A DNA stretch of 34,284 nucleotides from Gemmatimonadota bacterium. Lineage in GTDB: Bacteria > Gemmatimonadota > Gemmatimonadetes > Longimicrobiales > Gaopeijiaceae. The stretch covers positions 1 to 34,284 of the forward strand of contig JAJDVR010000178.1 in NCBI GenBank assembly GCA_022826025.1, written 5' to 3'. The position numbers were made by a program, and so were the translations under genes. Below are positions 1-8,952 of the stretch, one piece after another (the stretch's first letter is position 1; each line of letters starts with the position of its first letter). The notes under the pieces are model-generated. The model did no database searches. It was not told the DNA's origin and worked only from the letters and a program-made list of their open reading frames with translations.

Positions 1-606
1 ATGGACATCAAGATCGAGGGGCTCGATCTGGCGATCATGCAGGAGGCGCTGGGAAGGGCGCGCGCGGCGCGCCACCGCATCCTCGACGCCATGAATCACG
101 CCATTCCCACGGCGCGCACCGACCTGTCTCAGTATGCCCCACGCATCATCTCGATCTCGATCAACCCTGAGAAGATCGGTGAGATCATTGGCCCTAAAGG
201 AAAGACCATCAGGGCGATACAAGATGAGACCGGAGCAAAGATCGACATCGAGGACTCCGGGGTAGTGAAGATCGCCGCCGTCTCGGGTGAGGCCGGCGTA
301 CGCGCCCGCGAGATGATCGAAGCCATCGCCCAGGAGCCCGAGGTGGGACGCATCTACGAAGGTCCGGTCAAGAACACGACCACCTTCGGGGCCTTCATCG
401 AGATCTTCCCGGGCACCGAGGGGCTCTGCCACATCTCGGAGCTGGCCGAGGGCCGTGTCGGCAAAACCGAGGACGTCCTCAAGGTCGGGGAGATGGCGCG
501 GGTCAAATTGCTCGCGATCGACGAGAAGGGCCGGCTGCGTCTCTCCAGGCGCGCGGCGCTTGCCGACAACACCCGGCACGGCAAGTCGTCTCGGGCCCGC
601 CGGTGA
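1..606 (+). CDS. pnp: Polyribonucleotide nucleotidyltransferase, C-terminal part (cut by window start)
   Basis: This is the 3' end of PNPase, the phosphate-dependent 3'-5' exoribonuclease that trims and degrades mRNA. The first ~45 residues match the end of the second RNase PH-like core domain, which normally continues upstream; the ATG at base 1 is therefore an internal methionine and the true start lies outside the window. A KH domain follows (window residues ~49-105, with the IIGPKGK RNA-binding loop at about 62-68), then an S1 domain (~115-185, with the TTFGAFIEI and GLCHISEL signatures). The protein ends soon after S1 with a short basic tail (GKSSRARR), so there is no long RNase E-binding extension. 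An M16 protease follows, as in many bacteria. Identity is secure; only the N-terminal part is missing. Confidence 0.95.
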   Translation: MDIKIEGLDLAIMQEALGRARAARHRILDAMNHAIPTARTDLSQYAPRIISISINPEKIGEIIGPKGKTIRAIQDETGAKIDIEDSGVVKIAAVSGEAGVRAREMIEAIAQEPEVGRIYEGPVKNTTTFGAFIEIFPGTEGLCHISELAEGRVGKTEDVLKVGEMARVKLLAIDEKGRLRLSRRAALADNTRHGKSSRARR

Positions 607-695
607 CACCTGCCCGGTACCGCCGATCCCTGCGGTCCACCGGGCCAGTCGCGTCGGCTCCTGCCGCCCCGCCCACGACCCGGAACCGGGACCGC

Positions 696-1913
696 ATGGC
701 GGTCACCACGCTCGGGTCCGGCATCCAGGTACTGAGCGAATCCATTCCCGGGGTCCGCTCCGCGGCGGTCGGCGTCTGGGTCCCACAGGGTTCGGCGCAC
801 GAAGGCGAGGACGTTCTGGGGGCGAGCCATCTGCTGGAGCACATGGTTTTCAGGGGAACGCAACACCGTTCACGCGAACAGATCGCGCTCGCCCTCGAGA
901 GTCTGGGTGGTTCCCTGGACGCTTTCACAAGCCGGGAACACACGAGCTTCCAGGCCCGCGTGCTGGATGAACATCTGCCGCAGGCGCTCGATGTGCTTGC
1001 GGACCTGGTGCTCTTCCCCACGCTCCTCGACAAGGACCTGAGACTTGAGCGGCGGGTCGTGCTCGAAGAGATCTCCACGATCGAGGATACTCCCGAGGAC
1101 TTCGCCTTCGAGTTGCACAGCCAGCATCTGTGGGACCGTCATCCCTACGGGGCATCCATTCTCGGCACCCGCGACACCGTGTCGGCGATCGGGAGAGATA
1201 CCCTGTGCGATCTGCACCGCGGGCGCTATGGCGCGCGAGGCATGGTCGTTGCCGCCACCGGCAACGTGGCGCACGATCAGGTGGTGGAGCTGGCCGCGCA
1301 CTACTTCCGGCGCGTAGCGGACGGTGTTCCCGCGACCCCGATCCCCGAACCGAGGCCGGTGGAGGGAAGGGAGGTTCATGTCCGGCGGGAGACGGCTCAG
1401 ACCCACATTGTGGCCGGAACCGTCACCCCTCCCCGGGCCGACCGCAGGCGATACGCCCTGGTGCTGCTCGCGGCGGCAATGGGGGGCGGCATGAGTTCCC
1501 GGCTGTTCCGGCGCATTCGCGAAGAACTGGGCCTGGCCTACTCGGTGTATACCTTCCAGTCCTTCTATTCGCGCGCCGGGATTTCCGGCATCTACGCGGG
1601 CACTCGTCACGACGCGGCCGGCCAGGTCATCGATGCCATCAGGGAAGAGCTGGCGGCCCTGGCCCGTGACGGTCTCCCTCGCAACGATCTCGTCCAGATC
1701 AAGAGTCAGGTCAAGGGGCAGATCATGCTCTCGCTGGAGAGCCCCGGCACCCGGTTGTACCGGCTGGCGGGGTTCGCCCTGCACCAGGAGCCCTTCACAA
1801 CGCTGGACGAACTCCTGTCACGCATCGATCGCGTGACGGAAGCGGAGGTCGCCGAATGCGCGGCCCGGTTCTTTCATCCCGACCGTCAGTGCCTGCTTCG
1901 TCTGGGACCTTGA
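696..1913 (+). CDS. M16-family zinc metalloprotease (processing-peptidase/insulinase type)
   Basis: A single-unit M16 protease of 405 residues, of the kind found next to pnp in many bacteria (MlpA/YmxG group). The inverted zinc motif HLLEH (H45, E48, H49) lies near the N terminus and the third ligand fits E125 in VVLEEI, 76 residues further on, the usual spacing. The C-terminal half carries the GLAYSVYTF segment expected of the M16 second lobe. The ATG at 696 is preferred because the protein then begins right at the conserved first strand (TLGSGIQVLSESIPGVRS). A GTG at 603 would overlap the pnp stop and add 31 low-complexity Ala/Pro/Arg residues without a family match. The natural substrate is unknown; it probably degrades unfolded peptides in the cytoplasm. 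Confidence 0.9.
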   Translation: MAVTTLGSGIQVLSESIPGVRSAAVGVWVPQGSAHEGEDVLGASHLLEHMVFRGTQHRSREQIALALESLGGSLDAFTSREHTSFQARVLDEHLPQALDVLADLVLFPTLLDKDLRLERRVVLEEISTIEDTPEDFAFELHSQHLWDRHPYGASILGTRDTVSAIGRDTLCDLHRGRYGARGMVVAATGNVAHDQVVELAAHYFRRVADGVPATPIPEPRPVEGREVHVRRETAQTHIVAGTVTPPRADRRRYALVLLAAAMGGGMSSRLFRRIREELGLAYSVYTFQSFYSRAGISGIYAGTRHDAAGQVIDAIREELAALARDGLPRNDLVQIKSQVKGQIMLSLESPGTRLYRLAGFALHQEPFTTLDELLSRIDRVTEAEVAECAARFFHPDRQCLLRLGP

Positions 1914-1980
1914 AGCCACGGCGGACGCGCGCAGCCCGCGAACGAACTCCCCCCGGCATTCGAGCCGCGATGCCAAGCCC

Positions 1981-3093
1981 ATGCTGATCGGAGTTCCCGC
2001 CGAGATCAAGACGCACGAATACCGGGTCGCGCTGGTCCCGGCGGGCGTGGAAGCCCTGACCCGGGCCGGCCATCAAGTGCTCATCGAGAAGGGCGCAGGC
2101 CTGGCAAGCGGCTTCACCGACGATTTCTACCAGCGCGCGGGCGCGGAAGTGGTGGAGGGCGCGGGCGAGCTCTGGGCGCGCGCCGCGATGATCGTGAAGG
2201 TGAAGGAACCTCTCGCCGAGGAGTGGCCCCACATGCGCGAGGGGCAGATCGTCTTCACCTATTTTCACTTAGCGGCATCCGAAGCTCTCACCCGGGCGGT
2301 CATGGAGTCCGGCACGGTGGCCATCGCATACGAGACGGTAGCCACCGACAAGGGTGCGCTGCCCCTGCTTACGCCGATGAGCGAGGTGGCCGGGAGAATG
2401 GCCGTGCAGGAGGGCGTCCGGTACCTGACGCGCCCCTCCGGCGGCAGCGGAATCCTCATCGGGGGGGTTCCCGGGGTCATGCCCGGCAAGGTGCTGATTC
2501 TCGGGGGCGGCGTGGTGGGTACCCAGGCGGCGAAGGTGGCTGCGGGGCTGGGGGCGCGCGTCTCCATTCTGGACACGTCGCTTCCCCGGCTCCGTCATCT
2601 GGCGGATGTGATGCCCAGGGGCGTCCGTCCCCTCTACTCCACGCGCTACGCGGTGCGCAAGCAGTTGCGTGATTCGGACCTCATCATCGGGGCGGTGCTC
2701 CTGCCGGGTGCGCGGACGCCGTTCCTGGTTTTCGAGGAGGATCTCGAAACCATGCGCCCCGGCTCGGTGATCGCGGACGTGTCCGTAGATCAGGGCGGGT
2801 GTGTGGAGACCATCCGGCCGACCACGCACGAAGCTCCCACCTACGTCGTCAGCGGCGTGATTCATTACGGTGTGACCAACATCCCGGGCAGCGTACCTCG
2901 AACGAGCACGCTGGCGCTGACCAACGCCACGCTGCCCTATGTCCTGGAGCTGGCGGACGGAGGCTGGAGAGATGCCTGTCGCCGCAATCCGGCCCTTGCC
3001 CGCGGTGTCAACGTGGTTCGGGGCGAGGTCGTTCACGCCGCGGTTGCGGATGCGTTCGGCCTGCGGTCGATGCCCCTGAGCAGCTGTTTCTGA
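1981..3093 (+). CDS. ald: Alanine dehydrogenase
   Basis: NAD-dependent L-alanine dehydrogenase, which interconverts L-alanine with pyruvate and ammonia. At 370 residues it is the family length. R15 and K75 (pyruvate binding) and H96 (catalytic) all fall at the standard family positions. The Rossmann nucleotide-binding loop LILGGGVVG lies at about residues 171-179, and ADVSVDQGG supplies the conserved aspartate near 270. The N-terminal MLIGVPAEIKTHEYRV and the C-terminal VVSGVIHYGVTNIPGSVP are classic signatures. It sits 67 bp after the M16 gene, with no clear Shine-Dalgarno sequence before its ATG, so it may be read through from upstream. It could feed alanine/pyruvate balance or ammonium assimilation; the context does not decide the direction. 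Confidence 0.97.
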   Translation: MLIGVPAEIKTHEYRVALVPAGVEALTRAGHQVLIEKGAGLASGFTDDFYQRAGAEVVEGAGELWARAAMIVKVKEPLAEEWPHMREGQIVFTYFHLAASEALTRAVMESGTVAIAYETVATDKGALPLLTPMSEVAGRMAVQEGVRYLTRPSGGSGILIGGVPGVMPGKVLILGGGVVGTQAAKVAAGLGARVSILDTSLPRLRHLADVMPRGVRPLYSTRYAVRKQLRDSDLIIGAVLLPGARTPFLVFEEDLETMRPGSVIADVSVDQGGCVETIRPTTHEAPTYVVSGVIHYGVTNIPGSVPRTSTLALTNATLPYVLELADGGWRDACRRNPALARGVNVVRGEVVHAAVADAFGLRSMPLSSCF

Positions 3094-3146
3094 CCCGTGT
3101 CGAGAGGTGGCCACTCTTCGCCCCCCTTTGAAGCAGGCTCCGAATC

Positions 3147-3175
3147 TTGCTCCGGACCACGCCACAACTTAAGAT
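3147..3175 (+). promoter_or_regulatory. Candidate sigma70-type promoter for the mreB operon
   Basis: TTGCTC at 3147-3152 and TAAGAT at 3170-3175 are separated by exactly 17 bp, in the only sizeable gap (166 bp) between ald and mreB. Transcription would start near 3182, giving a leader of about 78 nt. The leader (about 3205-3260) is strikingly AT-rich for this genome. The -10 box is good and the -35 box is only half-matched, so this is a reasonable but unproven call. Confidence 0.4.
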
Positions 3176-3259
3176 GCGGGCACTTCCCGGGGATTGGCCA
3201 GAGGCTGCTGGCCCCTTGGGTATGAATCTCATCAATCCATTGTAAGTAAAAGAGTTAGA

Positions 3260-4303
3260 GTGCTTTCTGCCAGTTGGTTCAAGCCGCGCCGCAGCCTCGT
3301 TCCCGTCCACGACATCGCAGTGGACCTGGGAACTGCGAATACGCTCGTGTACGTCCGGGGCGACGGGGTTGTGGTGAACGAGCCCTGCGTGGTCGCTGTG
3401 GAGAAGACATCGCGCAAGATCCTCGGGATCGGCCTCGACGCCAAGCGCATGCTCGGACGCACGCCGGAAGACATTGAGGCGATTCGCCCTCTGAAGGACG
3501 GCGTAATCGCGGATGTCGACATCACCGAAATGATGTTGCGCCACTTCCTCAAACGGGTCACGTCCCGGCGCATGTTCCGAATGAAGCCCCGCGTGGTCGT
3601 GGGCGTTCCTTCCGGCATCACCGAACTCGAGCGGCGGGCGGTCCGCTCGTCGGCACTGATGGCGGGCGCGAAGTCCGTGTACATGGTGGTGGAGCCGGTC
3701 GCAGCCGCAGTGGGCATGGGTCTCCCCATCGAGTCACCGACCGGAAATATGGTGATCGACATCGGAGGCGGCACCACCGAGATCGCCGTGATCTGTCTTT
3801 CGGGCGTCGTCGCCAACTCCTCGATCCGCGTGGGCGGCGACAAGATCGATCACGCGATCGAAGACTCCATGCGCAGGCATTACAAACTGCTCATCGGAGA
3901 ATCCACCGCCGAAATGATCAAGATCCAGATCGGTTCCGCCTTCGATACCGGCGAGGAACAGGAAATGGACGTCAAGGGTCGCGATCTCGTCAGCGGAATG
4001 CCCAAGATGATCCGTATCGGCTCTTCGGAGGTTCGCGAGTGGATTCAGGAGCCCATCAGGTCCATCGTTGACGCGGTACGGCGCGCGCTCGAGTCGACGC
4101 CCCCGGAGCTTTCCGCGGACATCGTGGACAGAGGCCTCCTGATGACCGGTGGTGGCGCGATGATCCAGGGGCTTGACCAGCTGATCACATTCGAGACCAA
4201 CCTGACCGTGCATGTTGACGAAGATCCTCTGACCTGCGTTGTGCGCGGGGCGGGCCGGATTCTGGAGGATCTGCACACGTTTCGTAAGATCCTGACGGCT
4301 TGA
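3260..4303 (+). CDS. mreB: Rod-shape-determining actin homologue MreB
   Basis: MreB is the bacterial actin that polymerises under the inner membrane and organises the elongasome. The first phosphate loop (IAVDLGTANTLVYV) is close to the N terminus, followed by phosphate 2 (VIDIGGGTTEIAVI) and the adenosine motif (LLMTGGGAMIQGLD). I chose the GTG at 3260, which gives 347 residues, the length of E. coli MreB, and an N terminus beginning LSASWFKPRR that resembles the short membrane-binding segment of the family; an AAAAGAG stretch lies just upstream. A TTG at 3194 would add 22 unmatched residues. It is the first gene of mreBCD-mrdA-rodA and probably has its own promoter at 3147-3175. Confidence 0.96.
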   Translation: MLSASWFKPRRSLVPVHDIAVDLGTANTLVYVRGDGVVVNEPCVVAVEKTSRKILGIGLDAKRMLGRTPEDIEAIRPLKDGVIADVDITEMMLRHFLKRVTSRRMFRMKPRVVVGVPSGITELERRAVRSSALMAGAKSVYMVVEPVAAAVGMGLPIESPTGNMVIDIGGGTTEIAVICLSGVVANSSIRVGGDKIDHAIEDSMRRHYKLLIGESTAEMIKIQIGSAFDTGEEQEMDVKGRDLVSGMPKMIRIGSSEVREWIQEPIRSIVDAVRRALESTPPELSADIVDRGLLMTGGGAMIQGLDQLITFETNLTVHVDEDPLTCVVRGAGRILEDLHTFRKILTA

Positions 4304-4375
4304 CCGCTGATCGTCGACCAGTTTACGGAGTGGTCGAGGCAGCAGCGCAAGCCTTGAGCCCGACGGGTGGGGTTG

Positions 4376-5302
4376 ATGCGGGAATACGGCGGTGCGAGCG
4401 GTAACGGACTGCGGACACAGTTCCTTCTGGCGACCGCCTGCCTGCTGGCCGGCCTGTTCTTCTACCTGATTCCCACGGGGCCCCAGCAGAATATCGCGTC
4501 CGGCATTCGCCTGACTCTGCTGCGTCCGTTCGTGGACATCCGGAGCGCGCTGTCCGCGGCCGGGTCGAGGAGCCGCGAGGCGGACATGCTCCGTGCACAG
4601 GTGGACTCCCTGCGCGCCTGGGTTGCCAACAATGCGCCGGCGATAGAGGAGAACCGGCGCCTTCGAGTCCTGATTGGACTGGCGCCCCTGGTGGAACGGT
4701 CGTATCGCGCGGTGAGCGTGCATCGGCCGGGAAACCTGGGCTCCCAGAGTACGATCGTGCTCGACCTTGGTTACGAGCAGGGTGTTCAGGGGTTGTCCCC
4801 GATCATCACCGCCGATGGGCTCGCCGGCAGGGTTCTGGAAGCTCACCCGTCGCTTTCGATCGGCATGGACTGGTCGCACCCGGACTTCCGGGCTTCGGTC
4901 ATGTCGGAGGACGGTGAGCTGTATGGCATCGTCGCTCCGGAACCGGCCGCGTTCGGGGGAGCCGAACGACTCATTCTGACCGGCATCCCGTATTTCAACG
5001 TCCTGGCGGACGGCACGCTGCTGGTTACCAGCGGCCGTGGCGGTGTCTTTCCGCGCGGCGTGCCCGTGGGGCGGGTCGGCGGGCTGGCCGAGGTCGAAGA
5101 AGGATGGCACCGGAGCTACTGGGTGTACCCAACAGTACATCCGGCTTCCGTTACGCACGCGCTGGTCGGCGTTTCCGATGCGGCCGGACCGGGCGACGAA
5201 ACGGACCTGTCCAGCTTGTTCCCGAGAGCAATGTCACCGATCCCGGACTCCACTGACGAGGCCGCGCCGGGTGGCGCGCCTGATGCCGATGGCCGTGGTT
5301 GA
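4376..5302 (+). CDS. mreC: Rod-shape-determining protein MreC
   Basis: MreC is the periplasmic scaffold of the elongasome that contacts and activates PBP2. The 308-residue protein has a short cytoplasmic tail, one transmembrane helix (~residues 14-33, FLLATACLLAGLFFYLIP), a coiled coil (~60-100, READMLRAQVDSLRAWVANN) and then the beta-domain with the family pattern of GSQSTIVLDLGYEQGVQ and VLADGTLLVTSGRGGVFPRGVPVG. The C-terminal ~40 residues are acidic and Pro-rich, probably disordered. The start is the ATG at 4376, preceded by a GGGTGGGG purine stretch; a GTG at 4367 is also in frame. The end overlaps the start of mreD by 20 nt. Confidence 0.92.
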   Translation: MREYGGASGNGLRTQFLLATACLLAGLFFYLIPTGPQQNIASGIRLTLLRPFVDIRSALSAAGSRSREADMLRAQVDSLRAWVANNAPAIEENRRLRVLIGLAPLVERSYRAVSVHRPGNLGSQSTIVLDLGYEQGVQGLSPIITADGLAGRVLEAHPSLSIGMDWSHPDFRASVMSEDGELYGIVAPEPAAFGGAERLILTGIPYFNVLADGTLLVTSGRGGVFPRGVPVGRVGGLAEVEEGWHRSYWVYPTVHPASVTHALVGVSDAAGPGDETDLSSLFPRAMSPIPDSTDEAAPGGAPDADGRG

Positions 5303-5819
5303 GCGTCCGCTCACTCGCTCCCCGCGCCTCGGAATCGGGTCGGGCGTGGTCGTTGCAGTCACCCTGATTCTGGTCTTCCTCCATTTCGTTCTTCGGCTCG
5401 GCCTGGGGATGGGTGCCGAGGCTCCCGATCTGCTGACGGTCGCGCTCCTGCTCCACGTTCGCAGGGTCCGATTCGGGACTGCGGCGTGCGTCGGCTTCAC
5501 CCTGGGCATGCTCGAAGACGCGTTCACGCTCGTGGCCTTCGGCGCAAACACCATCGCGATGACCGTAGTGGGCATTCTGGGTGTGCAGACCAGGGCGTTC
5601 TTCGTGCCTATCGCATCGCTTTCCTTTCACATCATCTATTTTGTCACCGGCAAGTGGCTGCGTGACTTCATTCACTGGATCCTGCAGCAGGCCGCCGGTG
5701 TTACGAGCGGGTTCATCGAACCGATGATTCTCACTGCGGTTCCGGCCGCGCTCTATGCCGCTCTGGTGGGCGTGCTCGTCGTGAAGCTCATCGGTCCCCT
5801 CAGCGAGGGCGAGTCATGA
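5283..5819 (+). CDS. mreD: Rod-shape-determining membrane protein MreD
   Basis: A small polytopic inner-membrane protein of 178 residues with about five hydrophobic helices, including VVVAVTLILVFLHFVL, a helix around FGTAACVGFTLGMLEDAF, and a long C-terminal one (ILTAVPAALYAALVGVLVVKLIG). The GLGMGAEAPDLLTVALLL stretch and the GxxLGxLED-like motif are typical of MreD, and its place between mreC and the PBP2 gene confirms the assignment. The start is the ATG at 5283, inside the end of mreC; another ATG two codons later is equally possible. The stop overlaps the mrdA start (ATGA), so translation is probably coupled. MreD's exact biochemical role is not settled. Confidence 0.88.
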   Translation: MPMAVVERPLTRSPRLGIGSGVVVAVTLILVFLHFVLRLGLGMGAEAPDLLTVALLLHVRRVRFGTAACVGFTLGMLEDAFTLVAFGANTIAMTVVGILGVQTRAFFVPIASLSFHIIYFVTGKWLRDFIHWILQQAAGVTSGFIEPMILTAVPAALYAALVGVLVVKLIGPLSEGES

Positions 5820-7660
5820 ATCAGTTCCAGATTTCCAATCCACAGGCGCCGCAGCGCGCTCGCATCGCCATCGTCGGACTTATAGCGCTCTTCGCCGTTC
5901 TCACCGTCGCCTTCTTCCGCCTCCAGGTGCTCGAAGCCAACACATACGAGCTTCGCTCGGAATCGAACCGACTCCGGCCGTTTCCCATAGAAGCCGCCCG
6001 CGGCGCCGTTTTCGATCGCGACGGGCGGGTCGTTGCGAGCAGCGTTCCAGGCTATTCGGTGCATGTGTTCCCCTCCCCTGCTTCCGGGGTCATGGAGGCC
6101 ACGCTCGAGCGCCTGCAGTCGTACCTCGATCTGGACGATGAGAGGATCGAACTGCTGCTCGAACGCGCCCGGCGCGAACCCTACCAACCGCTCCTGGTGG
6201 ACGGCGACGCCGATTTCGACCTCGTCTCCGCGCTCGAGGAGCACCGTGCGGAGTTGCCGAACGTGGTGGTCCGGATGGATCCCAAACGCCAGTACCAGGC
6301 TGCGCGCGCGGTTTCCCACCTCATCGGGTATGTAGGCGAAGTCACTGCGGAGGAATTGGAGCAGGAACGGTATTCGGAGTACTCGCGCGGCATGACGGTG
6401 GGCAAGGAGGGGGTGGAGCGGCAATATGAAGCCCGGCTTCAGGGGAAGCGGGGCTTGCGCTATTCGGAGGTGGATGCGCTGGGCCGGGTCGTCAGCTCTC
6501 CTTTCGGACAGGTCGTGCAGGCACCCGAGCCCGGGGTGGACATGCAACTGAATCTCGACCTCGATCTGATGGAGTGGATCCATCACATCTTCCCCGACTC
6601 CATGCGCGGCGCGGCAGTGGTGCTGGATGCCGAAGACGGTGGCGTACTCGCGCTGTATTCGGCTCCTACCTTCGACCCCAACAGCTTCGTGGGGGGGATC
6701 GAGCCCGACGAGTGGGCGTCCCTCAACAGCGACCCCGACCAGCCGCTCTTCAATCGCGCGGTCGTCGGACGCTACGCCCCGGGGTCCACGTGGAAGCTCG
6801 CGGTCGCGGCCATCGGGCTGCAGCTCGGCCTGGTGGAGGCGCACGAACACATGCCGCGGGGCTGCACAGGAGGGATGTTCGTCGGCAACCGCAGGTTCGG
6901 CTGCTGGGAGGAAGCCGGTCACGGAGCTCTCAATCTCGTGGAGGCCATCCAGCACTCCTGCAACGTGTACTTCTACCAGCTGGGCCTCAGGATCGGGCTG
7001 GAGCGTCTTCTGGCCAATGCGAACGAGATGGGCTTCGCGCGCCAGTGCGGCATCGACCTGCCCGGTGAATCACCGGGGGTGTTTCCGAGCAGCCTGGGCT
7101 TCTGGGAGGAGCGCTTCGGGTATCGCGCGCAGGAAACGGAGGTACTGTCCCTCGCGATCGGCCAGGGCCCCAACGACCAGACTCCCTTGGGGATCGCCCA
7201 GTTCTACCTCGCCATGGCGCGGGGCGGGCAGGCTCCCGCGCCACGCATCCTGCGGGGGGAAGAGGCGAGCGAAACCTGGGACATCGGCATTGCACCGGAG
7301 CACGGCGAGGTTCTGATGGAGGGGCTCAAGCGGGTCTTCATGCCGGGCGGCACGGGGTATCTGTCCTCGGTCGAGCACTGGGAACTCATGGGCAAATCGG
7401 GCACCGCCCAGAACGCACAGGATCCGGACCGCAGCCACGCGTGGTTCGCGGCGCTGGCGGGCCCCCGGGGGGAGCAGCCGGAGATCGTCGTGGTCGTGCT
7501 GGTGGAGCTGGGAGAGAGCGGATCCATCGTGGCGGCCCCGCTCGCCGCCAAGTCCGCGGACTACTTCCTGCGCAAGCGGTACGGCATCCCCACCGACACC
7601 ATACAGACGCTGCGCGAACACCTCCTGACGGGCACGCCTGCTCCGTGGGCGATCTGGTGA
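5816..7660 (+). CDS. mrdA: Penicillin-binding protein 2 (elongation-specific transpeptidase)
   Basis: A class B PBP that cross-links peptidoglycan during cell elongation, working with RodA. At 614 residues it is near the usual PBP2 size. There is one N-terminal transmembrane helix (~16-37), then a pedestal domain beginning with RGAVFDRDGRVVA, then the transpeptidase domain. The active-site motifs are all present: SxxK as STWK at S324-K327, SxN as S381-C382-N383, and KSG at K527-G529, a common KTG variant. GVERQYEARLQGKRG is the characteristic PBP2 linker. The ATG overlaps the mreD stop and rodA follows after 28 bp. Confidence 0.95.
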   Translation: MNQFQISNPQAPQRARIAIVGLIALFAVLTVAFFRLQVLEANTYELRSESNRLRPFPIEAARGAVFDRDGRVVASSVPGYSVHVFPSPASGVMEATLERLQSYLDLDDERIELLLERARREPYQPLLVDGDADFDLVSALEEHRAELPNVVVRMDPKRQYQAARAVSHLIGYVGEVTAEELEQERYSEYSRGMTVGKEGVERQYEARLQGKRGLRYSEVDALGRVVSSPFGQVVQAPEPGVDMQLNLDLDLMEWIHHIFPDSMRGAAVVLDAEDGGVLALYSAPTFDPNSFVGGIEPDEWASLNSDPDQPLFNRAVVGRYAPGSTWKLAVAAIGLQLGLVEAHEHMPRGCTGGMFVGNRRFGCWEEAGHGALNLVEAIQHSCNVYFYQLGLRIGLERLLANANEMGFARQCGIDLPGESPGVFPSSLGFWEERFGYRAQETEVLSLAIGQGPNDQTPLGIAQFYLAMARGGQAPAPRILRGEEASETWDIGIAPEHGEVLMEGLKRVFMPGGTGYLSSVEHWELMGKSGTAQNAQDPDRSHAWFAALAGPRGEQPEIVVVVLVELGESGSIVAAPLAAKSADYFLRKRYGIPTDTIQTLREHLLTGTPAPWAIW

Positions 7661-7688
7661 CTCCATCCGACGCCGCGGAACTCACACC

Positions 7689-8945
7689 ATGAGGGCCCTG
7701 TTTTCACGGTGGGCCCTCGACAGCGGCTTCGTCCTCGCCCTGCTCGCCCTTTCCGCCTTCGGCGTGGCGATGATCTATTCGACGGGCCAGCTGAACGTTC
7801 CCAGCCCTGTCGTCGAAGGCGTCTGGATCCGGCAGCTGGTCTGGTTCGTGTTCGGGCTGACGGCCTTCACCATCATCAGCCGGATCTCCAGCAACTGGAT
7901 CGAGTGGATTGCGGTGCCCGCCTACGTGCTGGCGGTAGTGTTGCTGGCCGTCACGCTGGTCGTAGGTACCGGCCGTGGCACCGCGGCCGGGGTGACCAGC
8001 TTTCTCCAGTTCGGCGGCTTTCAGTTCCAGCCGGCGGAAGTCGCCAAGATTGCGACCATCCTGGCCCTGGCACGCCTGATGGCGTCCCGCAGGGAAGCGA
8101 CCGGGCATGGCTCCCGCCGATCATGGCAGTTGACCGACGTGATCGGGCCATGCGCGCTGGTGGGGCTTCCTCTTCTCCTGGTCCTGCTACAGCCGGATCT
8201 GGGAACCGCGATGGCCTTTGTGGGCATCCTGATGGCGGTGCTCTTCTGGTCGGGAATCCCGCTGACCTACCTGTTCCTGCTGGTGAGCCCGGCTATCGCG
8301 CTCGTCGTCTCTTTCAACACGTGGCTGTTCTCGGCGTACATGGTGGCGCTGATCGGGCTTCTCTATCTGCGCCGCTCCCGCCTCTACACCTTCGAGTACG
8401 TGGCGGTGCTCGTGTTCAATCTGGCCGTGGGCACGGTCGCCCGGATTCTCTGGGACTCGCTGGCCCCCTACCAGCAGAACAGGGTGCTGGTGTTTCTCGA
8501 TCCTGGTCTTGATCCGCAGCAGGCGGGTTACCACCTCGTCCAGTCGAAGGTCGCCATTGGCAGCGGAGGGCTGACCGGCAAGGGGTTTACGCTGGGCACC
8601 CAGAAGCGGTTCAACTTCCTGCCCGAGCAGCACACCGATTTCATCTTCGCAGTGATCGGCGAGGAGTTCGGCTTCGTGGGAACGGTGCTGGTCCTCTCCG
8701 GCTTCGCCTATGTCCTGTTCCGGCTCGTCCGCATGGCGACCGAAACCGGCAGTCACTTTGCAAGCTTCGTGCTCTTCGGTATCTTCGGCGCCTGGATTAC
8801 GCACGTCTTCGTAAACACCGGAATGACTGTCGGGCTGGTGCCGGTCACCGGCATTCCTCTTCCGTTCATCAGCTACGGGGGCTCCTTTCTGCTGATGTGC
8901 TGGGTGGCTGCGGCGCTCGCCGTGCGCGCCGCCCGGCAGAACTGA
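7689..8945 (+). CDS. rodA: SEDS peptidoglycan glycosyltransferase RodA
   Basis: RodA polymerises lipid II into glycan strands in the elongasome, paired with PBP2. The family signatures are clear: FQFQPAEVAKI, QPDLGTAMAF, GYHLVQSKVAIGSGGLTGKG, LPEQHTDFIFAVIGEE and IPLPFISYGGS. The conserved aspartate of the HTDFIF loop (D317), implicated in catalysis in SEDS proteins, is kept. At 418 residues it is longer than E. coli RodA (370), mainly through about 50 extra hydrophobic residues around 200-260, between the QPDLGT helix and the QQNRVLVFLDP loop; these look like two additional membrane helices. The start is the ATG at 7689. accD follows after 7 bp. Confidence 0.95.
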   Translation: MRALFSRWALDSGFVLALLALSAFGVAMIYSTGQLNVPSPVVEGVWIRQLVWFVFGLTAFTIISRISSNWIEWIAVPAYVLAVVLLAVTLVVGTGRGTAAGVTSFLQFGGFQFQPAEVAKIATILALARLMASRREATGHGSRRSWQLTDVIGPCALVGLPLLLVLLQPDLGTAMAFVGILMAVLFWSGIPLTYLFLLVSPAIALVVSFNTWLFSAYMVALIGLLYLRRSRLYTFEYVAVLVFNLAVGTVARILWDSLAPYQQNRVLVFLDPGLDPQQAGYHLVQSKVAIGSGGLTGKGFTLGTQKRFNFLPEQHTDFIFAVIGEEFGFVGTVLVLSGFAYVLFRLVRMATETGSHFASFVLFGIFGAWITHVFVNTGMTVGLVPVTGIPLPFISYGGSFLLMCWVAAALAVRAARQN

Positions 8946-8952
8946 ACAAGCC

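Noticed and set aside
603-695. GTG at 603 as start of the M16 protease, overlapping the pnp stop.
   Set aside because: The added 31 residues are low-complexity and precede the point where the family begins; ATG 696 fits the family length.
3100-3120. AGAGGTGGCCACTCT after ald as an intrinsic terminator.
   Set aside because: The repeat is imperfect, with a 4-bp stem around a large loop, and is followed by C-rich rather than T-rich sequence.
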